Shown here: one piece after another, positions 1 through 8,576 of the stretch
How the letters are laid out: the number at the start of each line of letters is the position of its first letter
Numbering within the stretch: position 1 is the stretch's first letter
Source of the DNA: an uncultured Clostridia bacterium
GTDB lineage: Bacteria > Bacillota > Clostridia > Peptostreptococcales > Anaerovoracaceae
Assembly (NCBI GenBank): GCA_934278925.1
Contig: CAKQWJ010000001.1
Span: 149,377-213,376, forward strand
Direction: 5' to 3'
DNA length: 64,000 nt
Translations under genes and position numbers: made by a program
The notes under the pieces: generated by a model
What the model was told of the DNA's origin: nothing
Database searches by the model: none
What the model saw: the letters and a program-made list of their open reading frames with translations, nothing else

Positions 1-52
1 AATAGTAAGTCTTGCTTGCTTTCACAAAACCCACGCCGACAATTTCTGTCAT
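1..52 (-). CDS. ricT: RicT/YaaT-like PSP1-domain protein, N-terminal fragment
   Basis: Only the first 17 codons lie in the window; the gene runs off the left edge. The start ATG (rc of 50-52) follows a GGAGG ribosome site and the peptide begins MTEIVGVGFVKASKTYY. This resembles the N-terminus of RicT (YaaT), a PSP1-domain protein that in Bacillus belongs to the RicAFT complex, which acts on RNase Y and development. It starts 26 nt after the holB stop, and the order tmk-holB-ricT is common in Bacillota, which supports the call. The identification rests on a short peptide plus synteny. Confidence 0.7.
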   Translation of the reverse strand, partial: MTEIVGVGFVKASKTYY

Positions 53-78
53 CTATTTCTTTCCTCCGTTTCTATTCT

Positions 79-852
79 CTATTCCCTTACTTCCAGAAAG
101 AGTCTTTTCAGTGCATATTTCCAGTTCATGCCTCCCATATGAAATTCCCCCAGAATATCCTTCCGGGTCTCTTCGATTCGCAGAATCGTTTCCAAGCGAT
201 GCTCTTCATGAGCCTCTCTTTCAATCACATCCAAGAATTTCAATGCATCGTCCGCAGTCTTTATTTTTTTGTCCACCATCTTCCGGTATTGGAAAAAATA
301 TTTCTGGTTCCATATTTCTTCCAGCGCCGAGGTTTCCGATGCATCCGGTTCTCCCGTTTCCCGAAGCAGCACGCAGCGGGACTGTATCGTGGGCAACAGG
401 TTGTTCCGGTTTGTCACCACCAGAAGTATTACCGTCCCGGGATGAGGTTCCTCTAAGGTCTTCAAAATCTTATTCTGAAGGTCCTCCTTCAGGTCATCCG
501 CTTCCGGAATCAGGCCGATATTGCGCTCCCCGTACGGATTCAGGCGCAGCCGATTCATGAACGGTTCGGTATCCTTCATCACATAAGTCACCTTATTTGA
601 CTTCGGTTTTCCTGCTTCCAGCTTGGATTTCTTCATGGAAATGACGTCTTCGTGGCTTCCGGCAGCAACTCTTCGGCAAGCCTCACAGAGGCCGCAGGGA
701 CGCTGCTCCCAATTGGGATTCTGACACAGAATCACCTGAAGGATTTCGGTTACCAACCGATTTCTGGATTCCCCTTCCGGTGCCTCCAGTATGTATGCAT
801 GGGCCAGCCGGCCATCCCTCAGACTTTTCTTAATTTCCCCCAGAGCATTCAT
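79..852 (-). CDS. holB: DNA polymerase III delta-prime subunit
   Basis: A 257-aa clamp-loader subunit that, with delta and tau/gamma, loads the sliding clamp during replication. Visible are a zinc-finger cysteine set at residues 43, 53, 56 and 59, the LKTLEEP segment near 130-136 and the TIQSRC sensor motif near 155-160, all typical of delta-prime. The usual P-loop position reads APEGESRNR and lacks the lysine, as expected for a subunit that does not hydrolyse ATP. At 257 aa it is shorter than many family members (about 300-330), mainly at the C-terminal collar domain. It starts 3 nt after the tmk stop and is followed by ricT, so it is co-transcribed. Confidence 0.9.
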   Translation of the reverse strand: MNALGEIKKSLRDGRLAHAYILEAPEGESRNRLVTEILQVILCQNPNWEQRPCGLCEACRRVAAGSHEDVISMKKSKLEAGKPKSNKVTYVMKDTEPFMNRLRLNPYGERNIGLIPEADDLKEDLQNKILKTLEEPHPGTVILLVVTNRNNLLPTIQSRCVLLRETGEPDASETSALEEIWNQKYFFQYRKMVDKKIKTADDALKFLDVIEREAHEEHRLETILRIEETRKDILGEFHMGGMNWKYALKRLFLEVRE

Positions 853-855
853 CCG

Positions 856-1485
856 CTACTGTTCCTCCTCATCCAGCATCTGCTGCAAGTATTCTCGAAT
901 TTCAGACTGTATGGCATCGATACTCCGAGATGCATCCAGGCGAATTACGCGGCGGGGATTGGCCTGCCATATTTTCAGATATCCTTCATAGACTCTGTAG
1001 TGAAAATTCAGCTTCTCCCGCTCCATCCGATCCTGTACATCTTTTCCTATTCTTCCGCGACCGACTGCCGGATCCAAATCCATGAAAAAGGTTCTGTCCG
1101 GTTCCAGCCCATTCGTGGCATACCGATTCACTTCCTGAACCGCATCCCCCAGGCCTCTTCCGTATCCCTGATACGCTACGCTGGAATCCACGAAACGGTC
1201 GCAAATCACCACCTCACCGCGCTCCAGGGCCGGACGAATCCGTTCCGCCACGTGCTGTGCTCTGGCCGCTGCGTAAATCATCATCTCGGTGGTATCAGAC
1301 ATTTCCGTATTTTCTTTATCCAAAAGTATTTCGCGAAGCTTTTCGGATATGCCGGTCCCGCCGGGTTCTCTCGTAAGGAGAACGGTTTTCCCCAGGCTTT
1401 CCAAGTATTCCTTCATCATCTGAATCTGTGTTGTTTTTCCGGCACCGTCCGGGCCTTCCAATGTGATAAAAATTCCTCTGCTCAT
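856..1485 (-). CDS. tmk: Thymidylate kinase
   Basis: Phosphorylates dTMP to dTDP in dTTP synthesis (cytosolic). The 209-aa length is normal for the family. Diagnostic motifs are the P-loop GPDGAGKTT (11-19), TREPGGT (38-44), which contacts the nucleotide, and the DRF motif (96-98). It lies between a 51-aa membrane ORF, whose stop is 2 nt upstream of the tmk start, and holB, 3 nt downstream. The four genes form one minus-strand operon behind an extended -10 promoter near 1676-1681. Confidence 0.96.
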   Translation of the reverse strand: MSRGIFITLEGPDGAGKTTQIQMMKEYLESLGKTVLLTREPGGTGISEKLREILLDKENTEMSDTTEMMIYAAARAQHVAERIRPALERGEVVICDRFVDSSVAYQGYGRGLGDAVQEVNRYATNGLEPDRTFFMDLDPAVGRGRIGKDVQDRMEREKLNFHYRVYEGYLKIWQANPRRVIRLDASRSIDAIQSEIREYLQQMLDEEEQ

Positions 1486-1487
1486 GA

Positions 1488-1643
1488 TTATTTCCTGCTC
1501 CCTTTCCGATTCAATTCCGCTTCTTTCTCAGCATTTTGATTTGTTTTGCGAAGTTCAATGGAATATCTTTTCATTAAGAACACTCCTAAAAATAGAATCG
1601 GCAAAGTTACCAGAACCGCAAATAAATATTTCAGCACCGTCAT
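1488..1643 (-). CDS. Small single-pass membrane protein of 51 aa upstream of tmk
   Basis: A short ORF that reads MTVLKYLFAVLVTLPILF and continues to a charged tail ending NRKGSRK. It has a good ribosome site (AAGGA, 10 nt before the ATG) and ends 2 nt before tmk. Residues 3-24 are hydrophobic, giving one membrane helix followed by a lysine/arginine-rich tail that would be cytoplasmic by the positive-inside rule. No family is recognised. Its ribosome site, its tight coupling to tmk and the promoter directly upstream make it likely to be translated. Confidence 0.6.
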   Translation of the reverse strand: MTVLKYLFAVLVTLPILFLGVFLMKRYSIELRKTNQNAEKEAELNRKGSRK

Positions 1644-1675
1644 ACTCTTTTTTCCTTCACAGAATAATTCATATT

Positions 1676-1681
1676 ATTATA
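1676..1681 (-). promoter_or_regulatory. Extended -10 promoter of the small ORF-tmk-holB-ricT operon
   Basis: On the minus strand the hexamer is a perfect TATAAT preceded by TGG, giving an extended -10 (TGnTATAAT), 32 nt upstream of the 51-aa ORF. No good -35 hexamer is seen at 16-18 nt, which is usual for extended -10 promoters. Confidence 0.5.
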
Positions 1682-1741
1682 CCATATGAAGCCTTCAATA
1701 GATAGCACGGATTCGATTTGCCCTGTCGCTTTAGAATGCAA

Positions 1742-1779
1742 AACGGACACCCACAGCGATTCACTGCGGATGTCCCGTT
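1742..1779 (-). terminator. Terminator of the LCP gene
   Basis: On the minus strand AACGGGACATCCGCAG pairs, with one bulged G and some G-U pairs, with a distal arm ending GTGTCCGTT, followed by TTTTGC. It lies about 30 nt past the LCP stop and before the tmk operon promoter. The T-run is short. Confidence 0.55.
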
Positions 1780-1811
1780 CTTCATGCTATTCTTTTTTTA
1801 TCGCCGCTGCG

Positions 1812-2843
1812 TTAATACCTGCTGGCAATTCGGCTGATTTCCTGCACGGTAGCACTCGGTTCATAGTCCGGTTCATTGAATACCTTCTGATGGAATTTCT
1901 TTACATCGCTCGCCAAATCCGTCGCCTGCACGTAGGACACGCCGTCCACCATTCCGGCCGTCTTATTGTACGGAAAGCCCTTGCTGTCCCCTACATTCAA
2001 TTTCTTCAGTTTCAACGCCAGGCTCATCATATCCTTGTTGGACAGATTCGTCTGAACCTCCGGCAGAATTGCACCGGCCACCTGATACAGGGTCTTTACG
2101 TCCATGCTCTTTGCCTTGGACAGAATCTTCTTAAACACGATTCTCATACGGTCGGTACGTTTGTAGTCATCTCCTACACCCTTTCGAATTCGGCCGTAGG
2201 AAACCGATGCACAGCCATCCAAAACCTGCTTGCCCGGTTTCTTTACGATTGTGTAGGATTTCTTTCCGACAATCTTCGCCGTTTCCTTGGTGTATTTATT
2301 CAATTCATCGATTTCGTAGTCTTCTACGTTAATCTCCAGACCGCCCATTTCATCTACCGCATCGGCAACGCCCTTGAAGTTCACCAGCGCATACTGATCG
2401 ATATCCAGATCCATCGCCCGGTTCAGGGATGCGATGGACATCTCGGTGCTTCCGTAATAGTGAGCATGAGTAATCTTATCATAGGTAGAAGTATCTCCCA
2501 TCTGAAGATAGGTATCACGATACACCGATGTTAACGTAATTTCATCGGTAGAATTGTTAATGGATGCAATCATAATCATATCCGTACGAGAGTTCTTTAC
2601 TTCACTCAAGTCACGGGTATCTACACCCAAAAGCAAAATATTGGTATATCCATCTACTTCATGTCGGTAAAGATCTGCAGAACTCTTTAAATCTACGCGA
2701 TTTACGGTATTCAGAATCTTTGTGCCGGCCATTACAGCAGCGATTGCGCCAATCAACGCAATAATCAGAACAATCAACAGCGTGTTGACAATTCGTCTGC
2801 CGCGTCTTCTTCTGCGCGCTCTTGGACTTAACTTCTTTGCCAT
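1812..2843 (-). CDS. LytR-CpsA-Psr (LCP) family cell-wall glycopolymer ligase
   Basis: LCP proteins transfer polyprenyl-phosphate-linked glycopolymers (teichoic acid, capsule) to peptidoglycan outside the cell. The 343-aa protein has a very basic N-terminus (RARRRRRGRR), one membrane helix (about 19-40) and an extracytoplasmic LCP domain. Conserved residues are visible: GVDTRD (73-78), SRTD (85-88), the SVYRDT segment around R109, and RKGVGDDYKRTDRMR later. The ribosome site is AGAGGAG. It has its own consensus promoter (2887-2915) just after the sugar-transferase gene, consistent with a shared role in attaching that polymer to the wall. Which polymer it handles cannot be read from sequence. 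Confidence 0.9.
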   Translation of the reverse strand: MAKKLSPRARRRRRGRRIVNTLLIVLIIALIGAIAAVMAGTKILNTVNRVDLKSSADLYRHEVDGYTNILLLGVDTRDLSEVKNSRTDMIMIASINNSTDEITLTSVYRDTYLQMGDTSTYDKITHAHYYGSTEMSIASLNRAMDLDIDQYALVNFKGVADAVDEMGGLEINVEDYEIDELNKYTKETAKIVGKKSYTIVKKPGKQVLDGCASVSYGRIRKGVGDDYKRTDRMRIVFKKILSKAKSMDVKTLYQVAGAILPEVQTNLSNKDMMSLALKLKKLNVGDSKGFPYNKTAGMVDGVSYVQATDLASDVKKFHQKVFNEPDYEPSATVQEISRIASRY

Positions 2844-2886
2844 AAAATCTCCTCTCAGAAGTCTGAATAATCAAAAACTCCCGTAT

Positions 2887-2915
2887 ATTATATAACAAGC
2901 TTGCTTTTATTGCAA
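2887..2915 (-). promoter_or_regulatory. Sigma-A promoter of the LCP gene
   Basis: On the minus strand: -35 TTGCAA (2910-2915), 17-nt spacer, -10 TATAAT (2887-2892). It lies 44 nt upstream of the LCP start, in the short gap after the sugar transferase. Confidence 0.75.
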
Positions 2916-2927
2916 ATGCAACCTGCG

Positions 2928-4349
2928 CTACTCGTCATCATCCAACGCTTTACGAATCTTTTCTACTTCATCTTCCTTCAGCTGCTCCAGTTCCTCTGCC
3001 TTGTCGAAGCCTTCGGTACTGTCTTTCTGGAAGAGAATTCGAATGGTCCGGAAAATCATCTTGATATCCAACACCAAAGAATAATCTTCGATATACATCA
3101 AATCCAATCGCAGCTTATCGTACGCCGATGTATTGTACCTGCCGTAAATCTGTGCATATCCGGTCAATCCACCCTTTACCTTTTCGCGGTAAATGAATTC
3201 CGGGATTTCGCGAGAATACTTCTCCACGTGTTCCACCCGTTCCGGCCGAGGTCCGACAATGCTCATATCACCTTTCAGAATGTTAAAGAGCTGCGGAAGT
3301 TCGTCGATTCGTGTGGCACGAATAATTCTTCCCACCTTCGTGATTCTCGGATCCTGATCCACCGCGGGAATCGGTTTATTGTATTTCTCCGCATCAACAA
3401 TCATGCTTCGGAACTTGATTACATTGAAGTGCTTTCCGTTGCGGGTGACCCTTTCCTGTCGGAAGAATACCGGACCGCCATCATCCAGCTTAATGAATAT
3501 CGCTGTTATCAGCATAATTACCGATGCCGGAATCATGGCAATGAGGCAAAGTACCACATCCATGATGCGCTTTGTCATTCTCTGCGTTAAGGTTAACCCC
3601 TTTCCGTGGGTAACTACAATCGGTGTATCCAGCAGGTTGAAGTCGTCGGCCCCTCGAATGATGATATCAGAAATCTTCGGAACCACGTAAGCATCAATCC
3701 CATTGAAATAACAGTATTTCAGGATATTATTTCTCTTTTTCCCCGGAAGATCGTTGATGATAACCCCATCATATCGGTTAATCTCCGATAGGATATCGAT
3801 GAAATCTGCATCTACCGATATTGCCTTAGACACATGATACTGGGACAGCCGATTGTTGGCCTTGAATTGCAGCTTCAATGCGTTTTCCGTGCCGTAAATC
3901 ATCACCATGTTTTTCTTGGAATGAAGATGGAAATATATCTTCGTAAATAAAAAACACGCAACAATAGACATCAGCAGCTGTACTCCCGTCAGCTTCACCA
4001 TCGGCATTACCGGAATCATTCCGTTTCCAATCAGCGACAGCTGCCAATAGGAAATAAAATTAACCATGAAAATAGAAACGCCCTGGGAAATGACCACATC
4101 CAGTCGCTTCAAATACCCCCAACGGAAACCTTCCGTCCACACAAATCCGATAATCAACAGAAGTGCATATACCCCGGCGATTACAAATCTCCCCCGGTGC
4201 TGCAGTGGCGGGAACAGTGCCGCATCGTACTGATATCGCCAAAAATAGAAATAAATCGCCGAAAGAACTGCAATTTCTGCGATGCATTCCAGTTTGTCCA
4301 CCACATCATTAACATATGAGTTATCTTTAATTTTATTCTTTTTCTTCAT
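2928..4349 (-). CDS. Polyprenyl-phosphate sugar phosphotransferase (WbaP/EpsE-type)
   Basis: Starts a surface polysaccharide by transferring a sugar-1-phosphate from a nucleotide sugar to undecaprenyl phosphate at the inner membrane face. The 473-aa protein has several N-terminal membrane helices within about 20-140, a central soluble part, then a membrane helix near 270-290 before the C-terminal bacterial sugar transferase domain. The domain carries RATRIDELPQLFN, SIVGPRPE and GGLTGYAQI, which are signature motifs. The weak ribosome site (GAAAGAAG) is compensated by a good promoter (4389-4416). The acidic C-terminus ends KALDDDE. It is probably paired with the downstream LCP ligase. The sugar specificity is unknown. 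Confidence 0.92.
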   Translation of the reverse strand: MKKKNKIKDNSYVNDVVDKLECIAEIAVLSAIYFYFWRYQYDAALFPPLQHRGRFVIAGVYALLLIIGFVWTEGFRWGYLKRLDVVISQGVSIFMVNFISYWQLSLIGNGMIPVMPMVKLTGVQLLMSIVACFLFTKIYFHLHSKKNMVMIYGTENALKLQFKANNRLSQYHVSKAISVDADFIDILSEINRYDGVIINDLPGKKRNNILKYCYFNGIDAYVVPKISDIIIRGADDFNLLDTPIVVTHGKGLTLTQRMTKRIMDVVLCLIAMIPASVIMLITAIFIKLDDGGPVFFRQERVTRNGKHFNVIKFRSMIVDAEKYNKPIPAVDQDPRITKVGRIIRATRIDELPQLFNILKGDMSIVGPRPERVEHVEKYSREIPEFIYREKVKGGLTGYAQIYGRYNTSAYDKLRLDLMYIEDYSLVLDIKMIFRTIRILFQKDSTEGFDKAEELEQLKEDEVEKIRKALDDDE

Positions 4350-4388
4350 ATTCTTCTTTCACTCAAAAACTATTTTTTCTATTGTATT

Positions 4389-4416
4389 ATTATAACAATT
4401 TTCCGATGAAATACAA
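4389..4416 (-). promoter_or_regulatory. Promoter of the sugar transferase gene
   Basis: On the minus strand: -35 TTGTAT (4411-4416), 16-nt spacer, -10 TATAAT (4389-4394), 40 nt upstream of the start codon. Confidence 0.65.
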
Positions 4417-4453
4417 GGGCAGACCTTTTCTCGCTGTCGTTAAAACAGCAAAT

Positions 4454-4485
4454 GGCTTCGGGAATTGTTGAAGTTTCCCGAAGCC
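4454..4485 (-). terminator. Terminator of the CHAP-domain gene
   Basis: A perfect 11-bp stem, GGCTTCGGGAA with TTCCCGAAGCC and a 10-nt loop, lies 28 nt past the stop codon. On the minus strand it is followed by a T-rich stretch (ATTTGCTGTTTT). Confidence 0.75.
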
Positions 4486-4513
4486 ACTCATTATAAATTC
4501 AGCTGACTTTTCC

Positions 4514-6682
4514 TTATCGGATGACACGCATAACACCTTTAATCCAACTGTTTGTCAAGGAATAGGTTTTCTGCTTCACCTCTCCGTTCCGGGTACTGCC
4601 TGTATTTCCCTCAATGGTGGTAATAACATTTCCGGATACGGATTTCACCAATCCAACATGGGAACTGGAACCAAAGATAATGATATCTCCGGCTTTCGCC
4701 TTGTTGGCGCTCACCCAGATTTTCTTCTTGTTCGCATAAGCAGAATAGGATGGAACATAGCCCAAATTGCCATAGTCCTCGATATCCTTAATTAAACTGT
4801 ACAGACCCGCCTTCTTGAAACACCAGGTGACGAAAGTTCCGCACCATGGAGTAGAATCGCCGTTTCGGAATTTTGTGCCGAAATATGCTTCCCAATACTT
4901 CTTGCCGGTCTTGGTTCCCACTTCCTTCTGCGCAATCTTCATTAATTCCGTTCCGGTAGTGGATTTCTGCGCCGTCAGAACCCCCATGCTGTCTGCTTTA
5001 TAGGTAGTTCCTCCGGTGGTAATTGTGGTGGAAACGGCAATTTTTCCGCCCGTCTTTACGTAATACTTCTTTCCGCTTACGGTAATCAATCCTGCCGTAG
5101 TCTTCACCGCTCCGGTGCCGTCAGCATAGTAGTACGAGGAACCGTATTTGAATCGCCCGGTACCCAACTTTCCGCTGGCATATGCTTTATAGGTCTTGCC
5201 GTCCTTCGTGAAGGTGTGGCCCCAGAAAATAGCACCGCCGTTCTGGATGTAGTAGGTACCGCCATCTACTACCAGAAAACCTTCCTGCGTTACGATTTCG
5301 CCCTTCTTACCGGCATAATACTTGATTTCAGAATCTTGAAAGAATCCGGTTTTCAACGTTCCGTCTGCATTTGCCATGTACTTCTTCGAACCGACGGTAA
5401 TCAGTTCGTTCATCACCACGGTGCCGTTCTTGTCCACGTAGTAATACTTCTTCTTGAAACCTACCACACCGGCCTTGGATGCAATCACTCCGTCCGCATC
5501 TGCATAGTAATACTTGCTACCATACTTGAAGATTCCGATTCCCAGACGGCCATCCGAGAAGGCCTTGTACTTCTTCCCATTCACGGTGAAAGTATGTCCT
5601 AATTCAATCTTGCCGCCCTTCTGCACGTAGTAACGATTGCCGGAGTATTCTACAAATCCGGCAGTGGTCTTCACCACGCCGTATTTATCCGCATAGAAAC
5701 GAGCGGTGGTTCCATACTTAAACACACCGGTACCCAGTTTTCCGGTGGAGTATGCCTTGTAGGTCTTTCCTTTTACCTTAAAGGTTCGGCCGCATTCCAA
5801 TCTTCCGGCATTCTTTGTAATGTAATAGCGGTATCCGTTCCAAGTGATAAAGCCGGCTTTCGTACGAACCACACCATACTTATCTGCATAGAAATGGGCT
5901 TTCGTTCCATATTTAAATACCCCGGTGCCCAGCTTTCCGTTTCCGTAAGCTTTGTACATCTTTCCACTCACTTTGAACGTCCGGCCGCATTCAATTCGAC
6001 CTTTATTCTTTGTGATGTAATACCGATTTCCATTCCAAGTGATAAATCCTGCCTTGGTGCGTACCACACCGTTTTTGTCTGCATAGAAGCGAGCTACCGT
6101 GCCGTATTTGAACACACCGGTGCCAATCTTTCCCGTAGAATACGCTTTATATGTCTTTCCGGACACTTTAAAAGTCCGACCGGCCATAATCTTTCCGCCC
6201 TTTGTAACATAATAGCGATATCCATCGCTGGTCACAAAACCGGCCGACTCTTTAATCACACCCTTCGAATCGGAATAGTAATGACTTCCACCGTATTTAT
6301 TCACACCGTACAGCAGATGTCCGTTTTTATCAAAGCAATATTTCTTCCCGGAAATAGATTTAATCTCATCCTTATAGTACTTTCCGGTCTTATAGAAATA
6401 ATAGCGATACCCACCGATAGAATGCCATCCATTTGACATGTTCGTTGCCTCGGATGATGCAATCACCGATCGACCTCTTACCGAAAAAGTCTGCATTCTG
6501 GCATTTCCGTCGCTGTTAATCGCCCCATCACTGTTAACGTTTCCATCGCTGTTGATGGCCGCTGCATCACTGTTCGGCGCTCCGGTTGTTGCTGCATTTG
6601 CCGGAACAACAGTGAATAGGAGCAGTACTGTTGCCAATGTCAGGCTTACTATTCTTTTTCCCAATTGTCTTCTCTTATTCAT
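4514..6682 (-). CDS. Secreted CHAP-domain hydrolase with cell-wall-binding repeats
   Basis: A 722-aa exported protein. A signal peptide (1-30, ending VVPANA) is followed by a low-complexity stretch with several NSDG repeats (37-60). A long array of aromatic/glycine-rich wall-binding repeats of the choline/glucan-binding type fills about 85-575. Three consecutive 64-65-residue units beginning TGVFKYGT are nearly identical. The C-terminal CHAP domain (about 583-722) has Cys614 (TPWCGTF), His675 (SSHVGLV) and Glu691, matching the papain-like amidase/peptidase triad. It probably cleaves peptidoglycan at the surface. Expression is likely controlled by the inverted repeat over its promoter (6702-6738). 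The exact bond cut and the wall ligand are unknown. Confidence 0.88.
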   Translation of the reverse strand: MNKRRQLGKRIVSLTLATVLLLFTVVPANAATTGAPNSDAAAINSDGNVNSDGAINSDGNARMQTFSVRGRSVIASSEATNMSNGWHSIGGYRYYFYKTGKYYKDEIKSISGKKYCFDKNGHLLYGVNKYGGSHYYSDSKGVIKESAGFVTSDGYRYYVTKGGKIMAGRTFKVSGKTYKAYSTGKIGTGVFKYGTVARFYADKNGVVRTKAGFITWNGNRYYITKNKGRIECGRTFKVSGKMYKAYGNGKLGTGVFKYGTKAHFYADKYGVVRTKAGFITWNGYRYYITKNAGRLECGRTFKVKGKTYKAYSTGKLGTGVFKYGTTARFYADKYGVVKTTAGFVEYSGNRYYVQKGGKIELGHTFTVNGKKYKAFSDGRLGIGIFKYGSKYYYADADGVIASKAGVVGFKKKYYYVDKNGTVVMNELITVGSKKYMANADGTLKTGFFQDSEIKYYAGKKGEIVTQEGFLVVDGGTYYIQNGGAIFWGHTFTKDGKTYKAYASGKLGTGRFKYGSSYYYADGTGAVKTTAGLITVSGKKYYVKTGGKIAVSTTITTGGTTYKADSMGVLTAQKSTTGTELMKIAQKEVGTKTGKKYWEAYFGTKFRNGDSTPWCGTFVTWCFKKAGLYSLIKDIEDYGNLGYVPSYSAYANKKKIWVSANKAKAGDIIIFGSSSHVGLVKSVSGNVITTIEGNTGSTRNGEVKQKTYSLTNSWIKGVMRVIR

Positions 6683-6701
6683 AATTATACCGCCTTAATC
6701 A

Positions 6702-6746
6702 GTTTACCGATAAAAGCATTGTAACATTATCGGTAAACCGATTCAA
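6702..6746 (-). promoter_or_regulatory. Promoter with a 12-bp inverted-repeat operator, CHAP gene
   Basis: On the minus strand: -35 TTGAAT (6741-6746), 17-nt spacer, -10 TACAAT (6718-6723). A perfect inverted repeat, GTTTACCGATAA (6727-6738) and TTATCGGTAAAC (6702-6713) with a 13-nt centre, brackets the -10: one arm fills the spacer and the other covers the expected transcription start. This is the geometry of a repressor operator. Confidence 0.65.
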
Positions 6747-6788
6747 GATAAAATCAAAATAATTATTGGTTAACTCTCAATTTCCAGT

Positions 6789-6814
6789 AAAAAAACAACG
6801 AGGCAAATGCCTCG
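6789..6814 (-). terminator. Terminator of the cdaA-to-phosphohexomutase operon
   Basis: On the minus strand the stem CGAGGCA-TT-TGCCTCG is followed by TTG and a run of seven T, 11 nt past the phosphohexomutase stop. A compact intrinsic terminator. Confidence 0.8.
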
Positions 6815-6824
6815 CTGTCTGTTT

Positions 6825-8543
6825 CTATTTCCGATCCAATATCTCCCGAATGTCCTGAATCAATTGCTTGGATACCGTATTCAGCCGGCTTTCCGCCGCT
6901 GTTTTTTCGCCGTAGAAACCGAAATAAACCTTCAGTTTCGGTTCCGTACCGGATGGACGAATCGCAATCCAGTCCATATCGTTCAGCTCATAGATGAGCA
7001 GGTTGGACTCCGGCATCCGATCGATAAATGTCTTTACATCTCGGTAATAGAGATCTTTTCCCATCGCCCCAAGCTTTCCGTTGAGGAGGCGATAGTGATC
7101 CATGCAGCGTCGAATCTGCTCTGCCCCTTCCGGACCGGAACAATCGATGGAGACGTTTTTCTCCGCCGCATATCCATACAGACGATAAATCGCCTTCAGC
7201 TGATCCATCAGACGCAAGCCGTAGGACTTGGAGACCGCCGCCATCTCCGCAATGGCCAAGCAAGCCGCTACCGCATCCTTATCTCTCACTTCGGAATGGA
7301 ACATAAAGCCATTTCCTTCTTCAAAACCAAACCGGAAGGTTCCGGACTCCTCCGCTTCATGATTTCGAATGCACTCTGCAAAATGTCGGGAACCCGTTAA
7401 GGTTTCAATCAGTTTCACGTTATACCGCTTTGCAATTACACGGGCCAGGTTGGAAGAAACTACAGAAGTAATGCAGTAATCGTTTTCCGAAAGCTCCCCT
7501 CTTGCACTTTTCGTCGCCAGAATATATTCCATCAGCAGGAGCCCGATTTGATTGCCGCTGAGCATCTGATACCCGCCGTCATCGTCCAGCACTGCAACAC
7601 CCAATCGATCGGAATCCGGGTCCGTTGCAATAATAACATCTGCAGCCACTGCTCTTGCGTATTTCTTTGCCAGAGCAAAACTGTCTTCCCGTTCCGGATT
7701 CGGCACCCGAAGCGTTGGAAAATTGCCGTCCGGCTTTTCCTGCTCCGACACCATAAATACGCGACAGAATCCGTTTTCATTCAGCACTCGAAGAACCGGT
7801 TTCGCACCGGCACCGTTCAACGGGGAGTACACAATACGAAGCCGAGCTTTGGAATCCTGAGACAATTTCTGGGAAATCTTCATACCGTGAAGCATCTCCA
7901 TATAGGCATCATCCCAGTTTTTTCCAAGATATGTTACCTGTTCCTTCTGAACGTAATCTTCCAGCGGCAGCATTTCCGCCAGATAGTCCACTACATCCTC
8001 GAATTCCGGCATGCGGTCCTGAACCGCATTCGCTCCGGCCGGACTCAACTGTCCGCCGTCATTTCCATACACCTTGAATCCGTTGTACTCCCGCGGATTG
8101 TGAGACGCGGTAATCATTACACCGCCGGCGGTACGGTAATGGCGGATTCCGAAAGAGAGCATCGGAACCGGGCGCAGCTGATCGGAGAGGTATACTTTTA
8201 TCCCTTCACACGCCAACACCCTGGCTGTAATTTCGGCAAAATCTTTGGAATGATTCCTCGAATCGTAGCATACGATAACCCCTTCTTCGGAAGCATCCGA
8301 AGCCTGAAGGCATGCCGCCAGTCCTTTCGCGGCGGACGCAATGGTGTAGATGTTGATTCGATTGGTACCGGCGCCCATCACTGCGCGAAGGCCTGCCGTA
8401 CCAAAAGCAAGATTTTCACTGAATCGTTCCGTAATATCTTCCGGCGAGCTTATAATATTCAGTAGTTCCCGGCGAATCAGCGGGTCCACATTCTTCGCAT
8501 TTATCCATGCGGTGTATTTCTGAACTGCTCTGCTCTCTTCCAT
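6825..8543 (-). CDS. Phospho-sugar mutase (phosphoglucomutase/phosphomannomutase family)
   Basis: Interconverts hexose-6-phosphate and hexose-1-phosphate. The 572-aa length fits the PgcA-type bacterial phosphoglucomutases rather than GlmM. Visible motifs are the phosphoserine loop TASHNPREYNG, the metal loop DPDSDRLGV, the sugar-binding FEEGNGF and the phosphate-binding RPSGTEPKLK. The ribosome site is AAAGGATG. It is the last gene of the cdaA operon, 33 nt after glmS, and supplies glucose-1-phosphate for the nucleotide sugars used nearby (rfbA needs this substrate). Glucose rather than mannose specificity is an inference from length and context. Confidence 0.9.
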   Translation of the reverse strand: MEESRAVQKYTAWINAKNVDPLIRRELLNIISSPEDITERFSENLAFGTAGLRAVMGAGTNRINIYTIASAAKGLAACLQASDASEEGVIVCYDSRNHSKDFAEITARVLACEGIKVYLSDQLRPVPMLSFGIRHYRTAGGVMITASHNPREYNGFKVYGNDGGQLSPAGANAVQDRMPEFEDVVDYLAEMLPLEDYVQKEQVTYLGKNWDDAYMEMLHGMKISQKLSQDSKARLRIVYSPLNGAGAKPVLRVLNENGFCRVFMVSEQEKPDGNFPTLRVPNPEREDSFALAKKYARAVAADVIIATDPDSDRLGVAVLDDDGGYQMLSGNQIGLLLMEYILATKSARGELSENDYCITSVVSSNLARVIAKRYNVKLIETLTGSRHFAECIRNHEAEESGTFRFGFEEGNGFMFHSEVRDKDAVAACLAIAEMAAVSKSYGLRLMDQLKAIYRLYGYAAEKNVSIDCSGPEGAEQIRRCMDHYRLLNGKLGAMGKDLYYRDVKTFIDRMPESNLLIYELNDMDWIAIRPSGTEPKLKVYFGFYGEKTAAESRLNTVSKQLIQDIREILDRK

Positions 8544-8576
8544 AGTATCATCCTTTCTAAGGCGTGATTTTTTTGT

